The notes below the pieces were generated by a model, which was not told where the DNA came from, made no database searches, and saw only the letters and a list, made by a program, of their open reading frames with translations. Made by a program: the position numbers and the translations under genes. From Achromobacter spanius (GTDB taxonomy: Bacteria > Pseudomonadota > Gammaproteobacteria > Burkholderiales > Burkholderiaceae_B), in assembly GCF_003994415.1 (NCBI RefSeq), contig NZ_CP034689.1:2542001-2606000 (forward strand): a DNA stretch of 64,000 nt, read 5' to 3'. This document shows positions 37,268 through 45,693 of the stretch, piece by piece (the first letter of the stretch is position 1; each line of letters begins with the position of its first letter).

Positions 37268-38199
37268 ATCGTTTCGGGCGCGGCGGGCGGCGCGCTGCGC
37301 ACCAGGGCTTGCATGGCGACTCGCGCGCGTTCGTAGACGACGGTGCCGCTGGCCATGAACCAGCCACTGGCGGTGGTGACGGTGGGGGCGGTCGCCTCTA
37401 CGCCGGTGCCGGCAAGGCGGTTGCTGAACTCGCCGGCGTTGTTGAACCAGTTGCCACGGTCGCGTTCGCCCGTCATGGCGCGCGCCTGGCTCAGCGACAG
37501 CCCCGGCACCAGGGCGGCGATGACCTCGGCGGGCGCGGTGTTGACGTTGACGCTGGTGGCCACCGGCAGCACCGTCATCGTGCGGCGCATTTCATTGCGC
37601 ATGGCGGGCTCCAGCCCCAGCTGAGCGGCAATTTCATCCACGCCGCGCGGCAGCGGCGCGCGCGCATCCGGGGTGGCGGCGGGCTGGCCCTTGGCGCCCG
37701 ACGGCGCGTCGGCGGCCAGGGCGGGCGGCTGCGCCAAGGCAATGATGTCGGTGATCTGAGCGGCCAGCGTGTCCGGCAACTGCTGCGCGGCCAGCAGGCG
37801 ACGCAGCACTTTTTCCTGCTCGGGTTGCGGCACGCCGTTGCGCGCCAGGTTGCTCAGGTTGTACTTGCCCTGTTCGTCTTGCACGCGGCCCGAGAACACG
37901 GCGACGCGGTCGTCGCCGGGGCGTTCGATGCGCGTGTCCAGGATGGGCGTGGCCCATATCTGGTCGCCGCGCGTGGTGGATTCGCGCTTGCCGTGGTCGC
38001 GGATGACCAGGCGCGCCCAGTCGATGCCGCCCGCCAGCATGACGCGGGCCTGCACGCGCGACATCTCGTTTTCCACCCGCCGCGTGCTGGCGGTCTGGCG
38101 CTGGAACAGGCTGGTGGTCAGCGCCGCCACAATGGCCACGATGATCAACGCACTGATGACCGCCGCGCCGCGTTGCTTCAGGGTAGGGCGGGGCGTCAT
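37246..38199 (-). CDS. gspK: Type II secretion minor pseudopilin GspK
   Basis: Large minor pseudopilin placed at the pseudopilus tip. 317 aa from the ATG at 38199. The prepilin motif Q-R-G-A-A-V-I-S-A-L-I-I-V-A lies at the N-terminus; it lacks the Glu5 of other pilins, as is normal for GspK. The helical domain and the S-V-N-V-N-T-A-P-A-E-V-I-A-A-L block near 220 are diagnostic. Its start overlaps gspJ by 4 bp. Confidence 0.93.
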   Translation of the reverse strand: MTPRPTLKQRGAAVISALIIVAIVAALTTSLFQRQTASTRRVENEMSRVQARVMLAGGIDWARLVIRDHGKRESTTRGDQIWATPILDTRIERPGDDRVAVFSGRVQDEQGKYNLSNLARNGVPQPEQEKVLRRLLAAQQLPDTLAAQITDIIALAQPPALAADAPSGAKGQPAATPDARAPLPRGVDEIAAQLGLEPAMRNEMRRTMTVLPVATSVNVNTAPAEVIAALVPGLSLSQARAMTGERDRGNWFNNAGEFSNRLAGTGVEATAPTVTTASGWFMASGTVVYERARVAMQALVRSAPPAAPETIWTREIP

Positions 38200-38825
38200 G
38201 GCAGCTCCAGAATGCGCGTGTAGCGCTGCGGCGCGTTGGCCGCGCCGCGTTCCAGCGTGATCTCGATGCCGGTGGGCGCCGTGCCGAAACTGGCATTGGC
38301 GTCTGCCCAACCCACGCCCGGCACCCAGGCGCGCAGGCTCAACACGCGCACGCCGGGCAGCAGCAGCACGGCGTTCACGGCGGCGGGTAGCGGGCTGCGC
38401 GGCGCGGGCGGCCCGCTGGCGCGCCACAGGCCGTCCGCCCGCACCTGCCATTGCACGCGCTGCCACAGGCCATTGCCGTCGGCATCGGGGCGCAGCAGTT
38501 CCAGCGTCTGCCCGCCCGTGTTCTGGCGCAGCAGGCGCAGCCCGCTGGTCAGCGCAACGGCGTCCTTGCCGGGCGCATCGAAGCGCGGGCCGGTATAGGA
38601 CAGTTCCACGTCGCGCGCCACCTGGCCCAAAGTCCGGACGATGGCGTCGGTGTCTTCGGCCTGCTGTTCGATGCGGTCGCGCGCGCTGGATACGCTGGCC
38701 AGCCCGCGCCAGGCCATCAGGCTGACCAGCGCCATCAGCGCCAGCGCAACCAGCACCTCGATCAGGGTGAAGCCTGTCTGGCGGGCGCGCTTGGAGGGTG
38801 AGGGCAATACGCGGCGCATCGTCAT
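38196..38825 (-). CDS. gspJ: Type II secretion minor pseudopilin GspJ
   Basis: 209-aa pseudopilin with the prepilin peptidase site Q-T-G / F-T-L-I-E-V-L-V-A at about residues 16-27, including Glu5 of the mature protein. A hydrophobic helix follows. The S-Y-T-G-P-R-F-D block near 76 belongs to the GspJ globular domain. It sits with GspI and GspK at the tip of the pseudopilus. The ATG at 38825 overlaps the gspI stop. Confidence 0.92.
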   Translation of the reverse strand: MTMRRVLPSPSKRARQTGFTLIEVLVALALMALVSLMAWRGLASVSSARDRIEQQAEDTDAIVRTLGQVARDVELSYTGPRFDAPGKDAVALTSGLRLLRQNTGGQTLELLRPDADGNGLWQRVQWQVRADGLWRASGPPAPRSPLPAAVNAVLLLPGVRVLSLRAWVPGVGWADANASFGTAPTGIEITLERGAANAPQRYTRILELP

Positions 38826-39232
38826 CGCAGGCTTGATAGCAGGCCGTCCAATTGCAGCAGCACGGCGTCAGGCCGGCCCGACGCGGCGTCATGGACGTTG
38901 ACTGACACCTGCCGGAAGCTGCGGTTCATGGAATTCGTGAAAACCAGTTCGCACTGCAACGCGCGGCCGCCTTGCGGGCAGGGCACGGTCTTCGACCCGG
39001 CGCGCGGCAAGCTCTGTTCCAGCCGCAACTGGGTCAAGGCATTCTGCGCGGCCAGCAGCGCCAGCGTCTTGTCCTGCAAGGCGCGGTTGTTGGCGGTCAT
39101 GACGCCGGTGGCGCGCAGCGCGGCCGCCATCGCCACGGCAATGATGGCCAGCGCCACCAGCACTTCAATCAGGGTGAAGCCGCGCTGGTGCCGGGTTTGC
39201 TTGGCAGGCGGGAGAAAATCACTGGATGTCAT
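38822..39232 (-). CDS. gspI: Type II secretion minor pseudopilin GspI
   Basis: 136-aa pseudopilin. The prepilin site H-Q-R-G / F-T-L-I-E-V-L-V-A is at about 15-27, followed by the hydrophobic helix A-I-I-A-V-A-M-A-A-A. The small domain has the conserved N-R-A-L-Q-D and A-Q-N-A segments. I chose the ATG at 39232, which overlaps the end of gspH by 14 bp; a further in-frame start at 39271 would lengthen an unusual leader. Confidence 0.92.
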   Translation of the reverse strand: MTSSDFLPPAKQTRHQRGFTLIEVLVALAIIAVAMAAALRATGVMTANNRALQDKTLALLAAQNALTQLRLEQSLPRAGSKTVPCPQGGRALQCELVFTNSMNRSFRQVSVNVHDAASGRPDAVLLQLDGLLSSLR

Positions 39233-39707
39233 AACGGCCGGCGGCGTCGCGGTGCAGGGTGACCTGGTCATCGCCCGCGCGCAGGGTCAGCGTGATCGGG
39301 TCGGCGACCCATTCGGTGTTGAACACCAGCGGTCGGTCGGGGCTCAGGGTCAGGTGGACGACGCCCGCCTGCCACGACTGCGGGCGCAGCATGTCGTCGT
39401 GATCCAGGTGGTCTACCGGCACGGGCAGGTTTTCGTCGGCGCTGGGACCGGGCAGGCGCCCTTGGCGCTCGAACGACCAGCCTTGGTCGTCGGCCAGCCA
39501 GCGGATGGACCGGCCGTCGCTGCGGGCTTCGCTTTGCGCCACGGTGAATGCATCGGCCAGGCGTTCGGCGTCGGCGCGCAGGCCGTTGTCGCGCTTGCCG
39601 ATGGACAGGCTCACCATGCTGGCGGCAATGGCCACAATCACCAGCACCACCAGCACTTCGACCAGCGTGAAGCCGCGCTCAGAGCTCCCAGGAACCGATG
39701 TCGGCAT
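39219..39707 (-). CDS. gspH: Type II secretion minor pseudopilin GspH
   Basis: 162-aa pseudopilin with prepilin site E-R-G / F-T-L-V-E-V-L-V-V near residues 10-20 and Glu5 present. The S-E-A-R-S-D-G-R motif near 58 is typical of GspH/FimT. The start at 39707 gives a short basic leader; 39743 is also possible. It overlaps the end of gspG. Confidence 0.92.
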   Translation of the reverse strand: MPTSVPGSSERGFTLVEVLVVLVIVAIAASMVSLSIGKRDNGLRADAERLADAFTVAQSEARSDGRSIRWLADDQGWSFERQGRLPGPSADENLPVPVDHLDHDDMLRPQSWQAGVVHLTLSPDRPLVFNTEWVADPITLTLRAGDDQVTLHRDAAGRYDIQ

Positions 39708-40107
39708 CGCCGTTTTCTCCACCGGGCTTGTTGTCGGCGCCAAACGAGAACACGTCGATGTCGCCCTTCACGCCCGGGCTCAGGAATTGATAGGGGTGAC
39801 CCCAGGGGTCGTTGGGCAGCTTGTCCAGGTACCCGCGCCAGTTCGACGCGCCATCCGGCTTTTCAGCCAGCGCGCGCAGACCTTGCGCCGTGGTCGGATA
39901 GCGGCCGTTGTCCAGCCGGTACAGCTTCAAGGCCTGCATGATGCCGGCGATGTCCTGGCGCGCCGCCACCTGCCGCGCCTGATCGGGGCGGTCCAGCACG
40001 CGCGGCACGATCAGCGCGGCCAGAATCCCCCTGATCACAATCACCACCATGATCTCGATCAGGGTGAAACCTTGCTGACGGGCAAGCCCGCGCGGTAGCT
40101 GACGCAC
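39679..40107 (-). CDS. gspG: Type II secretion major pseudopilin GspG
   Basis: Main building block of the pseudopilus. 142 aa. The prepilin site Q-Q-G / F-T-L-I-E is at 11-18. The globular domain has the diagnostic L-D-N-G-R-Y-P-T-T-A-Q-G-L and L-P-N-D-P-W-G blocks and the C-terminal calcium-loop region F-G-A-D. Odd feature: Arg26 (mature position 13, codon AGG at 40032-40030) interrupts the hydrophobic helix V-V-I-V-I-R-G-I-L-A-A, where other GspG proteins have Ile or Leu. It is the first gene of the leftward operon. Confidence 0.93.
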   Translation of the reverse strand: MRQLPRGLARQQGFTLIEIMVVIVIRGILAALIVPRVLDRPDQARQVAARQDIAGIMQALKLYRLDNGRYPTTAQGLRALAEKPDGASNWRGYLDKLPNDPWGHPYQFLSPGVKGDIDVFSFGADNKPGGENGDADIGSWEL

Positions 40108-40145
40108 TTTACGACTCCGGTCCTCTAGTAGAAGCCCGGAATTGT

Positions 40146-40163
40146 GGACATGAAATATGACAG
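40146..40163 (-). promoter_or_regulatory. Pho-box-like element upstream of gspG
   Basis: Read leftward: a perfect PhoB half-site CTGTCAT (40163-40157), ATTT linker (40156-40153), then CATGTCC, in which TGTC is displaced by one base from the ideal second repeat. It lies 39 bp before the gspG start. The word AAATATGAC-A-GT (40153-40164) is shared with the gspF/gspD intergenic region. Confidence 0.35.
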
Positions 40164-40181
40164 TAATGCTTGCATTGGCGC

Positions 40182-41141
40182 TTATTCCACCCAGGGAGTT
40201 TGTGCCCAGATCTCACGCAGGCGGGCGTCGTCACCCTTCAGGCGTTCCTGCCACTGTGGGCCGTCCACGTAATCCATCTCGGTGAACTGCTGCTTCATCT
40301 GGGCCTGGAAGTCCGGATTGGCCGCTACCTTGCCCAGCGCCTTGCGCAATTTTTCAGACACGTCGGCGGGCAGTCCCTTGGGCGCGACGATCCCGCGTTC
40401 CGATGCAAACACCAGGTTCACGCCCTGTTCCTTGAAAGTGGGCACGTCAGGTCCCAATGGCGAGCGCTTCTCGCTGGCTTGCGCCAGCACCCGCATGTTC
40501 TTGCCGTGATAGGGCATGACTTCACCCAGGTTCAGGCCGCCGAGGACGGTATGTCCACCCAGTACCGCAGTGCGCAGGGGACCCGCGCCGTTGTAGGGCA
40601 CGTGGTTCAGCTTGGTGCCGGTCTGGGCCTGGAACAGCACCAGCGCCAGATGGTCGTCGGTGCCGACGCCGGTGGACCCATAGCTGATCGTGTCGGGCTT
40701 TTCCTTGGCGGCGGCGATCAGGGCTTCCAGCGTTTGATAGGGGCTGTTGCTGGCCACGCTGAAGGCGCTGGGGTCGCGCACCAGATTGGCCAGGTAGGTG
40801 AAGTCGTCACGGGTGAAGCCTGCCTTGCGCTCGATGGGCAAGGACACCAGCCCAGGCATGTTGGTCATGGCCAGCGTGTAGCCGTCCGGCTTGGCGCGCG
40901 CCACGTAGGCCAGGGCAATGGCGCTGGACGCGCCCGGCTTGTTTTGCACCACCACGGTGGCGCCCAGCTCCTTTTCCAGAAAGACCGCCAGCGCACGGGC
41001 AGTGAGGTCCGTGCCGCCGCCAGGCGCAAAACCCACAATCAATTCGATCGGGTGGTCGGGCCATGCCCAGGCGGGCAACGCGGCGCACAGGCCAGCAACG
41101 GAAAGGATCGCGCGCGCGGCGCTCTTGCGTGTAAAAAACAT
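40182..41141 (-). CDS. Bug/TctC-family tripartite tricarboxylate-type substrate-binding protein
   Basis: Periplasmic receptor of the Bug family, very expanded in Bordetella and Achromobacter. 319 aa from the ATG at 41141, which has GGAGA 6 bp upstream. The signal peptide ends A-W-A near residue 26. The family opening (W-P-D-H-P-I-E-L-I-V-G-F-A-P-G-G-G-T-D) follows, then V-V-Q-N-K-P-G-A near 75. No TctAB membrane genes are adjacent, as is common for Bug receptors. It is last in the cassette of aldehyde dehydrogenase, epimerase and broken oxidase. Ligand unknown, probably a carboxylate. Confidence 0.9.
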   Translation of the reverse strand: MFFTRKSAARAILSVAGLCAALPAWAWPDHPIELIVGFAPGGGTDLTARALAVFLEKELGATVVVQNKPGASSAIALAYVARAKPDGYTLAMTNMPGLVSLPIERKAGFTRDDFTYLANLVRDPSAFSVASNSPYQTLEALIAAAKEKPDTISYGSTGVGTDDHLALVLFQAQTGTKLNHVPYNGAGPLRTAVLGGHTVLGGLNLGEVMPYHGKNMRVLAQASEKRSPLGPDVPTFKEQGVNLVFASERGIVAPKGLPADVSEKLRKALGKVAANPDFQAQMKQQFTEMDYVDGPQWQERLKGDDARLREIWAQTPWVE

Positions 41142-41203
41142 GTTGTCTCCAGGTTTTGTGTTTGAAGTTGGACGTGGGAAATGGAAGCGGGCAGGGCGGC
41201 CGG

Positions 41204-41767
41204 CTAGGGAACGCGAAGCGAGCCGCTTGCCGGCAGCACCTTGCCGGGGTTCATGAGCCCCTGGGGATCCAGGGCAAGCTTGATGCGCCGCATCAGGTCC
41301 TGCGCCAGCGCGCTTTTGTAGCGCTGCAGATCCTCTACGCAGCATTGGCCGATGCCTTGTTCGGCGCTGATGGATCCGCCGGCGTCGTGGGCCCTGTCGT
41401 GCACCAGCCGCTGGATGTCTGCGTGCGATGCGCCCATGGGCGGCAGCAGGTTGTAGTGCGGGTTGCCGTCGCCCAGGTGTCCGAACACGCGCTACGCCAC
41501 ACCGGGAAAGGTGGCGGCAAGCGCCTGGTCGGTGGCCCGCACAAAATCGGGGATGCGCGAGACAGGCAGTGAAATGTCATGCTTGACGCAAGCCTTGGCC
41601 CACGCCAATGCCAAGGTGATGCTTTCGCGCAAATGCCAGAAGGCAGCGCTTTGCGCGCCGGACACCGCGACCACGGTGTCCAGGGCTACGCCAGATTGCA
41701 AGGCGCCCGCCAGGACGGCTTCCAGCCGCGTTCGCAAGCAAGGCGCCAGCGATGCGATGTCGCTTCT
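41204..41767 (-). pseudogene. FAD-linked oxidase (GlcD/DLD-type) C-terminal remnant with in-frame stop
   Basis: Only the C-terminal part (about 188 codons) of an FAD-linked oxidase of the D-lactate/glycolate dehydrogenase type remains. Its normal length is about 460-470 aa. The reading frame runs from 41767 with V-A-V-S-G-A-Q-S-A-A-F-W and L-R-E-S, is stopped by a TAG at 41494-41492, and continues in the same frame with F-G-H-L-G-D-G-N-P-H-Y-N and S-A-E-Q-G-I-G to 41204. The FAD-binding half is missing. It therefore cannot make a working enzyme. Confidence 0.85.
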
Positions 41768-41796
41768 TCATTGTCATGTCTCCTCATGTGCGCATC

Positions 41797-41823
41797 GGGT
41801 CCGCTTTGTCTTGATGCGGACCC
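41797..41823. other. Hairpin between epimerase gene and broken oxidase
   Basis: GGGTCCGC (41797-41804) pairs perfectly with GCGGACCC (41816-41823) around an 11-nt loop. There is no T-run. It lies in the 138-bp gap where the 5' two thirds of the oxidase would have been, and could mark a rearrangement scar or a weak terminator after the epimerase gene. Confidence 0.35.
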
Positions 41824-41905
41824 TGAATGCGTTTGCTGTTTATTGCCTGACGCTCTACGGCGCCATGTGGCGGGTTTTGCCTTGGGTTCGCCCGAGGCTG
41901 CGGAC

Positions 41906-42928
41906 TCAGCCGGCTTCTTGCGCTTCGCGCCAGGCGAGCAGACGCGCCACGCCTTCAGCCATGCCGACCTTCGGCTGCCAGCCGATGTGCTGGCCGGCCA
42001 GGTCGTGGGGAATATGGAACGCGCCGCCCGAGGTCAGGCGCACGGTGCCCGGCGGGTCTGGTTTGATCTCGGGCTGTAGATCGCTCTTGCAGTAGTCGAG
42101 CACCAGGCGCACCAGTTCGCCGGTGGTGATGGGCGCGGGGCCCGACACGTTCACCGCCACGTCCGTCGCCGTGCTCTGGAACGCCGCGACGTTGGCGCGC
42201 GCCACGTCGGATACGTGCACGAAGTGTTTCGTATCGGTGCCGTCGCCCGGCAGTACAGGGCGTTCACCTTTGCGCACGCGGTCGTAGGTTTCCATGATGT
42301 ACAGCGAGTTGGCGGCGCGGTAGTGCTGACGTTCGCCGTAAACGGTGGAGTAGCGCAGCACCACGTAGTCCAGCCCGGACTTCTGGTAGTACTGGCGGCA
42401 AAGCTGCTCGCCCATGATCTTGGACGCGCCATACAGGATGGCGGCCGGGGGCGCGCCTTCGGAATGGAAGGGGCCGTTCTCGACCAGCGCGCCGGCGATG
42501 CCGGTGCCGTAGCCGTAGACCGCGTTGGATGAGGCGAAGACGATTTTCCGCACCTTGTTGGCGCGGCAGGCTTCCAGCATGTTCTGCGCGCCGCGCACAT
42601 TGACGTCCACCGCCTGCCATGGCGTCTGGGAAAAGCCCAGCGTCATGTAGGCGGCCAGGTGCAGCACGCCGTCCACGCCCTCGGTCGCAGCCAGCAGGTC
42701 CGGCAAACGCATAAGGTCACCACGAACCACTTTCACGCGGGGGTTGTCCTGCAGGTGTGCAATGGCTTCGGGCGTGCCGAATGCAAAATTGTCCAGCAGG
42801 ATCACTTCTTTCGCGCCGGCGGCCAGCAAGGCGTCGGCGGTGTGGGAACCCACCAGGCTGGCGGCGCCAGCGATCAGGATGCGGGAATCGGCCAGCGACA
42901 GCGCCGCGCTTTTCTTTTCAGTTGTCAT
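41906..42928 (-). CDS. NAD-dependent epimerase/dehydratase family protein (extended SDR)
   Basis: 340-aa extended short-chain dehydrogenase. The NAD motif G-A-A-S-L-V-G is near residues 20-26, with a following acidic L-D-N-F. The catalytic S-S-N and Y-G-A-S-K (Tyr and Lys) are near 130 and 165. The fold is that of nucleotide-sugar epimerases, but its place in a catabolic cassette next to an aldehyde dehydrogenase suggests oxidation of a sugar or sugar acid. It starts 7 bp after the aldehyde dehydrogenase stop, so the two are co-transcribed. Confidence 0.85.
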   Translation of the reverse strand: MTTEKKSAALSLADSRILIAGAASLVGSHTADALLAAGAKEVILLDNFAFGTPEAIAHLQDNPRVKVVRGDLMRLPDLLAATEGVDGVLHLAAYMTLGFSQTPWQAVDVNVRGAQNMLEACRANKVRKIVFASSNAVYGYGTGIAGALVENGPFHSEGAPPAAILYGASKIMGEQLCRQYYQKSGLDYVVLRYSTVYGERQHYRAANSLYIMETYDRVRKGERPVLPGDGTDTKHFVHVSDVARANVAAFQSTATDVAVNVSGPAPITTGELVRLVLDYCKSDLQPEIKPDPPGTVRLTSGGAFHIPHDLAGQHIGWQPKVGMAEGVARLLAWREAQEAG

Positions 42929-42934
42929 ATTGCT

Positions 42935-44410
42935 TCAAAGTCCCATGGGTTTTTCGTGCATGCCCCAGTACAGGCTCTTGACCTGGCTGTACAGGCGCAG
43001 GCCGTGCAGGCCCTTTTCGCGCCCGATGCCGCTGGCCTTGAAGCCGCCGAAGGGGGTGGCAATATGCGATTGCTTATAGGTATTGATCCAGATGGAGCCG
43101 GCCTCGATATCGCGGGCCACGCGCCAGGCGCGGGCGTAGTCGCCCGTCCACATGCCGGCCGCCAGCCCGAAGGCGGTGTCGTTGGCCTGGCGGACAACGT
43201 CGGCCTCGTCGTCAAAGGGCAGCGCCACCAGCACGGGGCCGAAAATCTCTTCCTGGCACACGCGAGCCTGGTTGCCCAGCCCGTCTATGACCGTGGGCAG
43301 ATAAAACCAGCCATTGGCCAGTTCCGCCTGCGTGGGCGCAGCACCGCCCACCAGCACGCGGCCACCTTCGGCGCGGCCGATGTCCACATAGCCCGCGACC
43401 TTGTCGCGATGCGCGCGCGACACCAGGGGCCCCATCTGCGTAGCCGGGTCGTCCGGCAGCCCGACCCGCACCTGCCGGGTGCGTTCCACCAAGGCTTCCA
43501 TGAAGCGCGGGTAGATGGATTTCTGCACGAACAGGCGCGAGCCCGCAACGCAGCTCTGGCCCGCCGAACCGAAGATGCCCGAAACCACGCCCGCCACGGC
43601 GCGGTCCAGGTCGGCATCGTCGAACACAATGTGAGGTGACTTGCCGCCCAGTTCCAGCCCGACCGGAATCAGGCGTTGGCCCGCGATACCGCCAATGGCG
43701 CGTCCGGTGTCAGTGCCTCCAGTGAACGACACCATGCGCACGCCGGGGTGTTTGACCAGCGCCGCGCCCACGTCTTCGCCATGGCCGGGCAGCACGGTCA
43801 GCAGGCCTTCGGGCAAGCCGGCTTCGCCGCAGATGCGCGCCAGTTCCAGGGCCAACTGCGGCGTTTCCTCGGAAGGCTTGAGCAACACGGCGTTGCCGGC
43901 CGCGAGCGCTGGCGCGGCTTTCTGCGCCTCGTTCATGATGGGAGAATTCCACGGCGTAATGGCCGCGATGACGCCGAAGGGTTCGGCCAGCGCCATGGAA
44001 AAGTACTCGCCGCGCGGCGAAGTCATTTCGTTTTGCCAGGTTTCGCACACGGCCGCGTAGTAGCGGAAATGGCCGGCCGCGCTGTCGACCATGTTCAGGC
44101 ATTCTTTCCAGGGCTTGCCGCTGTCTTGCATTTGCAGGCGCGCCAAGGGCTCGCGCTCGGCGGCAAGGCGTCGGCCGATTTCGTACAAGGTGGCGGCCCG
44201 CTGATCCGGGCGCAGCTTGCGCCAGGGCTTATTGTGAAAGGCGTCCCAGGCAATGGCCACGGCCGCGTCCACGTCCTGCGCAGAGGCACGCGTGACGATG
44301 CCGGCTATGCTGCCGTCGGCCGGATTGATCGAGGTGATGACGGGCTCGCCGTCTTGGCTTTGGCGCCAGTTGGCGCCCAGCCGGAAGGGCTTGTTGCTTG
44401 ATGCGTCCAT
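42935..44410 (-). CDS. NAD(P)-dependent aldehyde dehydrogenase
   Basis: Oxidises an aldehyde to a carboxylic acid. 491 aa from the ATG at 44410. Family motifs are intact: I-T-P-W-N-S-P near 139, F-T-G-G-T near 217, the general base Glu in L-E-L-G-G-K-S-P near 240, and the catalytic Cys in G-S-A-G-Q-S-C-V-A near 274. It resembles betaine-aldehyde or 5-carboxymethyl-2-hydroxymuconic semialdehyde dehydrogenases, but the substrate cannot be told. It is divergent from a LysR gene that probably controls it. Confidence 0.9.
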   Translation of the reverse strand: MDASSNKPFRLGANWRQSQDGEPVITSINPADGSIAGIVTRASAQDVDAAVAIAWDAFHNKPWRKLRPDQRAATLYEIGRRLAAEREPLARLQMQDSGKPWKECLNMVDSAAGHFRYYAAVCETWQNEMTSPRGEYFSMALAEPFGVIAAITPWNSPIMNEAQKAAPALAAGNAVLLKPSEETPQLALELARICGEAGLPEGLLTVLPGHGEDVGAALVKHPGVRMVSFTGGTDTGRAIGGIAGQRLIPVGLELGGKSPHIVFDDADLDRAVAGVVSGIFGSAGQSCVAGSRLFVQKSIYPRFMEALVERTRQVRVGLPDDPATQMGPLVSRAHRDKVAGYVDIGRAEGGRVLVGGAAPTQAELANGWFYLPTVIDGLGNQARVCQEEIFGPVLVALPFDDEADVVRQANDTAFGLAAGMWTGDYARAWRVARDIEAGSIWINTYKQSHIATPFGGFKASGIGREKGLHGLRLYSQVKSLYWGMHEKPMGL

Positions 44411-44502
44411 AACGTCTTTGAGAATCAAGGGCTTCGGTAGACGTCATCATCGGCCGCTCAATTATTAGACACAAATAGATATTTATTTAATATTCTTAGC
44501 CT
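44411..44502. promoter_or_regulatory. Divergent promoter region, aldehyde dehydrogenase/LysR
   Basis: 92 bp between divergent start codons. Positions 44457-44502 are very AT-rich (ATTATTAGACACAAATAGAT and onward), unlike the surroundings, and suit overlapping promoters with LysR binding. No single clean T-N11-A dyad stands out. Confidence 0.45.
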
Positions 44503-45453
44503 ATGGCTATCAATATCAAATACCGTCCCCTCAAGGCGTTTCTGCTGGCGGTCGACAGCGGTTCGTTTACGCATGCGGCAAACCAGCTGGGCGTGACGCA
44601 GCCCTCGTTCACCGCGCTGATCCAGGACCTGGAAGAAGTGCTGGGGCTGCGCTTGTTCGAGCGCACCACCCGCAACATCAGCCTGACCAGCGCCGGGCAT
44701 GATTTTCATTCGCGCGTGCAGCGTCCCATTGCCGACCTGGAAGAGGCCTACCGCAGCCTTGCCGATCTGGCTGCGGTGCGGCGCGGCAATGTTGCCTTGG
44801 GGGCGCTGCCGTCCACCGCCCTGACGCTGCTGCCCGCGGCGGTTGGTGCGCTGCGGCTGGCGCATCCGGCGTTGAAAGTGCGCGTGGTAGAGGCGCACAA
44901 CGACGAACTGCTGGCTATGTTGCGCACCAACCAGATTGAGTTCGCAGTAGCCGCCCAGGCTGATCCGGCTTCCGACCTGACCTTTACGCCGTTGGGTGAG
45001 GACTGCTTTTGCGCGGTTTTTCCGGCAGGGCACCCGCTGGGTGAGGTGCGTGGGACGCTGCATTGGCGCGATGTACTGCGTTACGACCTGATCTTGCTGT
45101 CACAAGGGTCCAACGCGCGTCAGCAGTTTGACCGTGCCGTGCGCGACGAAGTGGACGCACCCGCTACCGCGCTGCGTTACGACGTGACCAACATGGGCAC
45201 GGCCGCCGGCATGGTGCGGCAGGGGCTGGGCGTGAGCGTACTGCCCCGCCTGGCGCTGCCCGAGCTGAACCTGTCCGGCCTGCGCTGCGCGCCGTTGGGC
45301 GATGCGTCGGCACGGCGCTACATTGGATTGCTGCACCGGCGCGACCGCTCGCTGTCGCCCGCCGCGCAGGCCTTGGTGGCGCAGTTGGAAAACGTCATGG
45401 CAGGGGTCCTGCCCAGCCTGTTGCCCTTGCCGCCGCTAGGGAAACCCGCCTGA
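44503..45453 (+). CDS. LysR-family transcriptional regulator
   Basis: 316 aa. The N-terminal helix-turn-helix (about 8-65) has the family pattern L-K-A-F-L-L-A-V-D-S-G-S-F-T-H-A-A-N-Q-L. The periplasmic-binding-protein-like effector domain runs from about 95 to 300. It diverges from the aldehyde dehydrogenase-epimerase-oxidase-Bug cassette and is its likely regulator. The effector is unknown. Confidence 0.92.
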   Translation: MAINIKYRPLKAFLLAVDSGSFTHAANQLGVTQPSFTALIQDLEEVLGLRLFERTTRNISLTSAGHDFHSRVQRPIADLEEAYRSLADLAAVRRGNVALGALPSTALTLLPAAVGALRLAHPALKVRVVEAHNDELLAMLRTNQIEFAVAAQADPASDLTFTPLGEDCFCAVFPAGHPLGEVRGTLHWRDVLRYDLILLSQGSNARQQFDRAVRDEVDAPATALRYDVTNMGTAAGMVRQGLGVSVLPRLALPELNLSGLRCAPLGDASARRYIGLLHRRDRSLSPAAQALVAQLENVMAGVLPSLLPLPPLGKPA

Positions 45454-45530
45454 TCCAGCAGGTCTTACCTTTGCCTATCGCGGCGGCTTTCCCCACCCCT
45501 GCTACCATGGCCCCTCTACAAGGAGCGGTA

Positions 45531-45692
45531 ATGGCTACAAAAGAGAAGTCTTCGACTGGTTTGGCGGCGTTGGTTGAAAAGGCGCTTCAGCAGAAGAAGC
45601 TGGCTGCCGCCACACAAAAGCCGACGGGGTCGTCCCTGTCGAACATGGCGGGACGCAAGCAAATGGGGCGACCCGCAGGCCGCAAACGCTGA
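45531..45692 (+). CDS. Small basic hypothetical protein
   Basis: 53 aa, Lys/Ala-rich, ending M-G-R-P-A-G-R-K-R. It has no signal peptide or membrane segment. The start has a good ribosome site (AAGGAG, 5 bp before the ATG), which is the main support for it being real. It ends 2 bp before the stop of the convergent gspC. I do not recognise the family. The basic tail would suit nucleic-acid binding. Confidence 0.55.
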   Translation: MATKEKSSTGLAALVEKALQQKKLAAATQKPTGSSLSNMAGRKQMGRPAGRKR

Positions 45693-45693
45693 T

